Below are positions 59,878 to 64,000 of a stretch of DNA of 64,000 bases, one piece after another. Position numbers and translations under genes: made by a program. The stretch is from the NCBI GenBank assembly GCA_036023115.1, contig JAYKKT010000087.1, positions 11,982,001 through 12,046,000 on the forward strand, read 5' to 3'. The stretch comes from Brasenia schreberi (lineage: Eukaryota; Streptophyta; Magnoliopsida; Nymphaeales; Cabombaceae). The notes under the pieces are model-generated. The model had not been told where the DNA came from. It searched no databases and worked only from the letters and a program-made list of their open reading frames with translations. Position 1 is the first letter of the stretch. Every line of letters starts with the position of its first letter.

Positions 59878-60035
59878 GTGTTGGAGTTGCCAAAGGTTCC
59901 GCTTGACATTGACCCAAAAACAAAATTGGATGTACCACCAACACAAGGTGTATTGGAATGCTTCCCACCCGTCAAGACTTTGGAACTAGATGAATGCCCC
60001 TTCAGAAATATTACGACTAAGGTTGCTGTGAGAGT
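59878..60035 (+). pseudogene. Exon-like fragment, unidentified
   Basis: An open frame reads LELPKVPLDIDPKTKLDVPP, then TQGVLECFPPVKTLELDECP and FRNITTKVAVRVY, with donor-like sites at AAG|GTTGCT (about 60020) and CAG|GCATGT. The composition is convincingly protein-like and charged. I do not know the family. The frame runs on to 60210 only through T-rich, intron-like DNA. Upstream and downstream exons were not found. Confidence 0.35.
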
Positions 60036-60210
60036 ATACAGGCATGTAGTAGTAATTTCACCTGGCTACTTTAGGACTTCACAAGAAATCATTTCTTTTT
60101 TCTACATTTACCGGCTCCTATTCTCGTTTTCTCTTTCAGAGCATCAAATTGCTATAGTTCTAATTCAATTGAGCAATCAAAAATTGCTTAAAGTTTCATG
60201 TATTTCTTAA

Positions 60211-60767
60211 TTTTATAAGTCCACCTGCTTCCCCCCGTCAAAGTGTTGCTTTGGGTTTGGCTTACCTTTTCTTATCGATCAGGAATCTTCGTATTCAGTT
60301 TTTCCACTCTTGGTTCATTCACTCTCATGTTGGATGACGATGTCTTATGAATTATTTTTCTTATAGTAATTTGAAGTTCTCCAAAGAACATATGATTGCC
60401 AACTTGATCAATTGAGATGGAAAACTTGTTTCCATGCATTCCCTCATGCTGGCTCTGGATTGTGTTTCGAAAGGCTAGTACAATTTGCCAGGGGTAGAAA
60501 AATATAAGGGACACCATCTCCTTTCCTCAGGTAGCTGGTTTTGCTAAATCCTTAGTTCCTCTTATATTGTGAAAGGATGGGAAAGTTATGTTGTGTGTAT
60601 TTACCTTTTGTGAGTTTACATGGAATGCAGTAACTCACTAGATATTTGAAGAGAGCAGCATGGTTCGCATCTCCAAAGCCGAATTTGACATAAGCACTGT
60701 TTTACATCAATCTTTTATTTTTCTGATGCCATTTAGTTCAAGCAGTATAGCAGTATATATGTTGACA
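60211..60767. other. Intergenic or intronic stretch
   Basis: T-rich sequence with short open pieces and no recognised gene. It includes GTGATTGCCAACTTGATCAATTG-like text near 60395, of unknown meaning. Confidence 0.35.
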
Positions 60768-61115
60768 CTACAAAGCTAGTGGTGCTTCCAGGCGGTGCCG
60801 GTGAGAACTGCTGGGTTCAACTGGATTGGATAGCAAAGCAGCAGCCAGCTGTTTCATCGGACTGCCATGCCTGCCGGTTGAGCTCTCTGCCCTGCTGGCT
60901 GGCACAAGCTTATCAGTAGCTCCAGCCTCTTCGCTCATGCGACCATATCGCGGAGACAGATCAGATGTCAACATGATCGAGGCTGCACAGCTGAACGTGG
61001 TACCATTGCGGGTCTTACGTGTTGGGTTCTGTAATTGAGGGTGTCTTGCAGCATAGCGGTGGTAATCGTTCGGTCCCAATGGAATCTTGCTGACTTCAGT
61101 TAGTCTTCCAATTTT
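60768..61115 (-). CDS. Terminal exon of an unidentified gene
   Basis: A 115-codon exon with stop TAG at 60768-60770. The 5' border is a good acceptor (CAATCTTCTTTTAG) at 61116. The peptide starts KIGRLTEVSKIPLGPNDYHR, continues YAARHPQLQNPTRKTRNGTT and ends SNPVEPSSSHRHRLEAPLAL. It is Ser/Arg-rich, has no membrane segment and looks like a disordered C-terminal tail. There are no stops, and codon composition is unlike the repeats. The preceding exon should lie in 61116-61822 or beyond, but SEC16 occupies the same strand from 61823, and I saw no convincing exon in the gap. It may be the tail of a gene whose body was lost, or the acceptor may join a distant exon. Family not recognised. Confidence 0.5.
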   Translation of the reverse strand, partial: KIGRLTEVSKIPLGPNDYHRYAARHPQLQNPTRKTRNGTTFSCAASIMLTSDLSPRYGRMSEEAGATDKLVPASRAESSTGRHGSPMKQLAAALLSNPVEPSSSHRHRLEAPLAL

Positions 61116-61822
61116 CTAAAAGAAGATTGCTTAGTTAGCGAAACTGCAAGTCAGGTTATAGTTAGTAGCACCATTGAGTCTATCTGTCACAAGTCCTTTC
61201 TTTCCAATATGCTGCAAAGGGAACCGACGAGAATATTCATAATATTTATCAATACTGGAGAATGTAAGTTCGAATGTTGTCGAATTGGATGAATTACAAA
61301 ATTACAACATAATCGAATATTTATTGAATGACATTCTTCTTTGGGATTGGCGATGGCAAGTCTTACTGGTGACTATGCCTGCAAGACCTCTATGCCAACA
61401 GATTAACTCTTCGAAACTACAAGGTGTTGCACCAGAGATTATATCGTTCAGTAATCAACTCGGGAAGAAACATGGAGAGCCAGAGCTGAAATACAAAAAA
61501 AACCTAATTGTTTTCCCTTATTCTGGGTTACTTCTTTTAACATTTTTGGACTTCTCCGATAAATGAACAAATCAACTGTACAATCGAACCTATGTATCTG
61601 ATGAAATTTAAGTCCCAGAGAGAGAGAGAGAGACAGGCAGAAGGCACTGCACTGACCGGCTCAACGGACTGATACAACCACCAGCTATCTGAGCATAGCA
61701 TCTCATAAAAAACAGACCACGGGCGAGGCAAAAGAGGCCCTTTTGCATCATGACTTTGGCTTGTTCAGTCCGTAGCTTGCTTCCTGGAAGATTTAACTAA
61801 CTTCCATATGGTCCGGTACTTC
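61116..61822 (-). other. SEC16 3' flank / UTR
   Basis: It has no long coding segment that I can support. A (GA)n run lies at 61617-61633. On the minus strand an AATAAA lies at 61325-61320, about 500 bp after the SEC16 stop, and could be a polyadenylation signal. The UTR end cannot be fixed from sequence alone. Confidence 0.4.
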
Positions 61823-63878
61823 TCAGAGTTCAACTTCCTGCAGTTCATCTGCAAAACTAGTATTTGTTGGTGACATGCTTTTACTATTGGAAAGTGGCAT
61901 AAAACGGCTTGGAGGGGATGCCGAGGGATTGGATGGGCTCCTCAATGTTTCTGTTAGTGGTCTTCTCTCTCCCAACTTTGAACTGTCCCTGAAGGCTTCT
62001 GTGTAACTGCCACTCCATGAAGCGGCCCGCTGTCGAGATAAGAGCATGGCAGACCCATTTGACAACCCATTCTTTCCTCTGTTCATTGGGGTGATGTTAT
62101 CCATGCTCGGGTATCTAGGTATAGTTGATGATGCTGATGATACAGAAGACGGTGGGGGTGACGAGGATGCTGATAAAGAAACCTCATTGTCAGCAGGCCC
62201 TGGGGTAGAATCACTGTCCACAGCATCTGAAGTCTGTTCGACACCGGCTGGAGCTGCAGGTAAAGGAACAGGGATGAAGAACTGGGCGGCTGCACCACCA
62301 GGTTTTGCAGCAGGAAGAGTAGGCGTCTGGAAGGTGTTGGTAGGAGCAATTGCACCACCTTTGTTGAAAGTATCTACATACCTGAAATGGTTGATAGAGG
62401 TTGCCATCTAAAGTTCCAGACTCAAGCTCACCAAATTAGATAAACTGGAAGTATTTAGTTTACATAAGATATATTGAAATGGAAGAATTGTCAAAATGCT
62501 GATATCGAGACAAGTAGATACTAATACAAGATGTTCTACCTAGATCGAACACCGAGACGACTCCGTGCTGAGAACTGGTTTGTGCTGGGAGGCATTGAGG
62601 GAATGCTGGCATTTTGTTCAAGGGGACGTGGGCTTTGGCTCTCTGGAACACCAGAAGGCAACGTGCTTTGAATTTTCATTCCGCTGTTTACGTTTTGACT
62701 GGATAAATTAGTCTGAAACGAAGCAGTTGTTGGTGGTGGTGCCAGTTCAGCAGCTTCAGCTTGAGGGTCAACACCTTCCTCAACCCATCTCTTAAGCTTC
62801 TCATCATAGTAGAATTTGTTCTTTTCTCCAAGCTTAGCCTGTAAAAGATTCAGTGCATAACGTGGCTCTATTCATAGGTGAAACAAAGAGAAGAAAACGA
62901 ATGAGGCAATGAAAATAGTAGGCCAAGAGATCGATTACCTGACGTGATCTTGAGACCAAACCGACAGCCTTCTGCAGAAGATGTGTACCAAACAAACCCA
63001 AGCGAGATGGACTGCCTGAAGTTGCTGTTTTCCCCTGTGCGTCTGATGTGGAGGTCTTGGCATTCTGACCCTAGAAAAATCCAAAGAAATCAACACCTAC
63101 GAAGTAAAGTGCAAAGCTACCAATGATAAAAAGATGATTACACAAGTAAAGAGGCAATCGATTGCATTTACAACTACCTGCTTTTGGGTTCTTCCAAAAT
63201 CTGGCTCAGAAATACTTCTGGAGGGGACTGACATCCTACTACTATCACCTGCCCATTCACTAATGGGCTCCATTGATGCAGAGGGCATCAGTGTTGCAAC
63301 TCCCGCTCTTGATGGTCCATTTGATACGTTAGCAGGGTGATCATTTGGTTCAACAGTTTGTGCATTGCTTTGGTTTGGTGGTAGCGGTGGCAATGGGGAA
63401 CCGCCAATAATACGGTGTATGGACCGGTCAATGCTGGTTAGCACCTTTCCAACTAGCTTTCCAGGTGCCAAATTTGAGGCATACCCCCCCTAAAGATGAA
63501 AAAGCACTTGAGTTAACACAAGCTCATCAACGTCCAAAGGATTGCCGTAAGAACAGAAAATAACCTGCTGATGTGTACGAAGACGCTCCTCCAAGGAAGA
63601 TGTCAAAGTTTTGCACGTTTCAACATCAACTGTACGCCCAGCATTCTTCAATAACTTGAGAACAGCTTGACAATACCTGATCAAGAAACACTTCCACTCA
63701 AGGCATGGAAAAATGAAAACTAACAAGAAACTCAGTGAGGACAAACCAACCTCAAAGATTCTGAGACCTTCCCCACCTCAGCAAGCATATGGGCATACAC
63801 AAGTTTATATGGCTGAAATTGTTGCAAGATGAACTGAGAATTGCCAAGAACCTTTGCATATTCATACAGTTCGGTTCT
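61823..63878 (-). CDS. SEC16: SEC16-type COPII scaffold protein, C-terminal half (7 exons, 5' end beyond window)
   Basis: SEC16 organises endoplasmic-reticulum exit sites by scaffolding COPII coat assembly (SEC13, SEC23 and SAR1 partners). Exons read on the minus strand, with phases agreeing: 63878-63751, 63676-63565, 63489-63178, 63070-62939, 62838-62540 and 62381-61823, the last ending at TGA 61825-61823. Every intron is GT-AG. Landmarks in order: RTELYEYAKVLGNSQF and YKLVYAHMLAEVGKVSESLR from the end of the helical ACE1/SEC13-binding domain; YCQAVLKLL; SLEERLRTHQQ; LAPGKLVGKVL; SLMPSASMEPISEW and SISEPDFGRT; AKLGEKNKFYYDEKLKRWVE, the conserved C-terminal segment; NQFSARSRLGV joined to RYVDTFNKGG across a split Arg codon; PRYPSMDN; the final DELQEVEL. 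All of these match plant SEC16A/MAG5 and SEC16B. The N-terminal half lies beyond the right edge. I count six exons with certainty; the stretch 63879-64000 is intron. The frame is intact, so the gene is probably functional. Confidence 0.95.
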
Positions 63879-64000
63879 CTGTTGAAATGGTAAAATATAA
63901 ATGCAGAAGTTATAACAAAAGACTGAAAATATAGGCAACCAAAGCATTAAAGGCTCCACTGTGTAACAGAATGAGTGGCTTGGACTTTTAAAGCATACAT
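63879..64000 (-). other. SEC16 intron, cut by window edge
   Basis: Intronic sequence upstream of the exon starting at 63878. The acceptor is a T/A-rich tract ending TTTCAACAG. No coding segment that fits the SEC16 family is visible here. Confidence 0.7.

Noticed and set aside
62046..62411. 121-codon plus-strand frame with acidic stretch
   Set aside because: It is antisense to the last SEC16 exon, whose sequence matches the family to the terminal EVEL.
62460..62651. Minus-strand frame 62460-62651
   Set aside because: It lies in the wrong frame of a SEC16 exon and runs into the intron.

Overview
The window is AT-rich nuclear DNA from a flowering plant. The right end carries seven consecutive minus-strand exons of a plant SEC16-type gene with canonical GT/AG introns. 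A one-exon fragment of a plastid BASS-type transporter, broken exons of plastid-type glutathione reductase, a hAT transposase pseudogene and a LINE 3' end with a (TTG)n tail all fit this. I cannot name the species.

Layout. 1-5.27 kb: intergenic DNA with an unidentified coding-like fragment, a ~214-bp tandem array, a (CT)n tract next to a possible first exon with a transit-peptide-like start, and a SINE-like tRNA-derived sequence. 5.27-9.1 kb: 'module A', holding scrambled minus-strand glutathione reductase exon fragments and clusters of TGACGG/CCGTCA inverted sub-repeats. 9.1-18.6 kb: 'module B' and a tandem array of units, each with a ~150-200 bp polypyrimidine tract; two consecutive units (1746 bp) look identical. 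18.6-20.8 kb: CGATA repeats, a hAT transposase pseudogene, an isolated BASS1-like exon and a foldback region. 20.8-29.4 kb: a second, rearranged copy of modules A and B (the same sequence displaced by about 16.55-16.66 kb).

30-55 kb: a long higher-order tandem array on the same unit theme. Seven units (31.8-50.3 kb) also carry a segment with an 84-bp (28-codon) minisatellite followed by a conserved open tail. All seven copies bear stops or frameshifts, which fall into three groups of shared lesions. 55-58.8 kb: degenerate repeats that may be a minus-strand 5' region, a (TA)n tract, another SINE-like sequence, a third copy of the ~1-kb A-block, and a LINE 3' end. 58.8-61.8 kb: exon-like pieces, including one well-formed but unidentified terminal exon on the minus strand. 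61.8-64 kb: the SEC16 C-terminal half, running off the right edge.

Only SEC16, and perhaps the terminal exon at 60.8-61.1 kb, look like live coding DNA. The rest is duplicated gene fragments and repeats, apparently grown by repeated segmental and unequal-crossover duplication. Similarity statements rest on reading by eye; no search or alignment was run, so divergences are qualitative.
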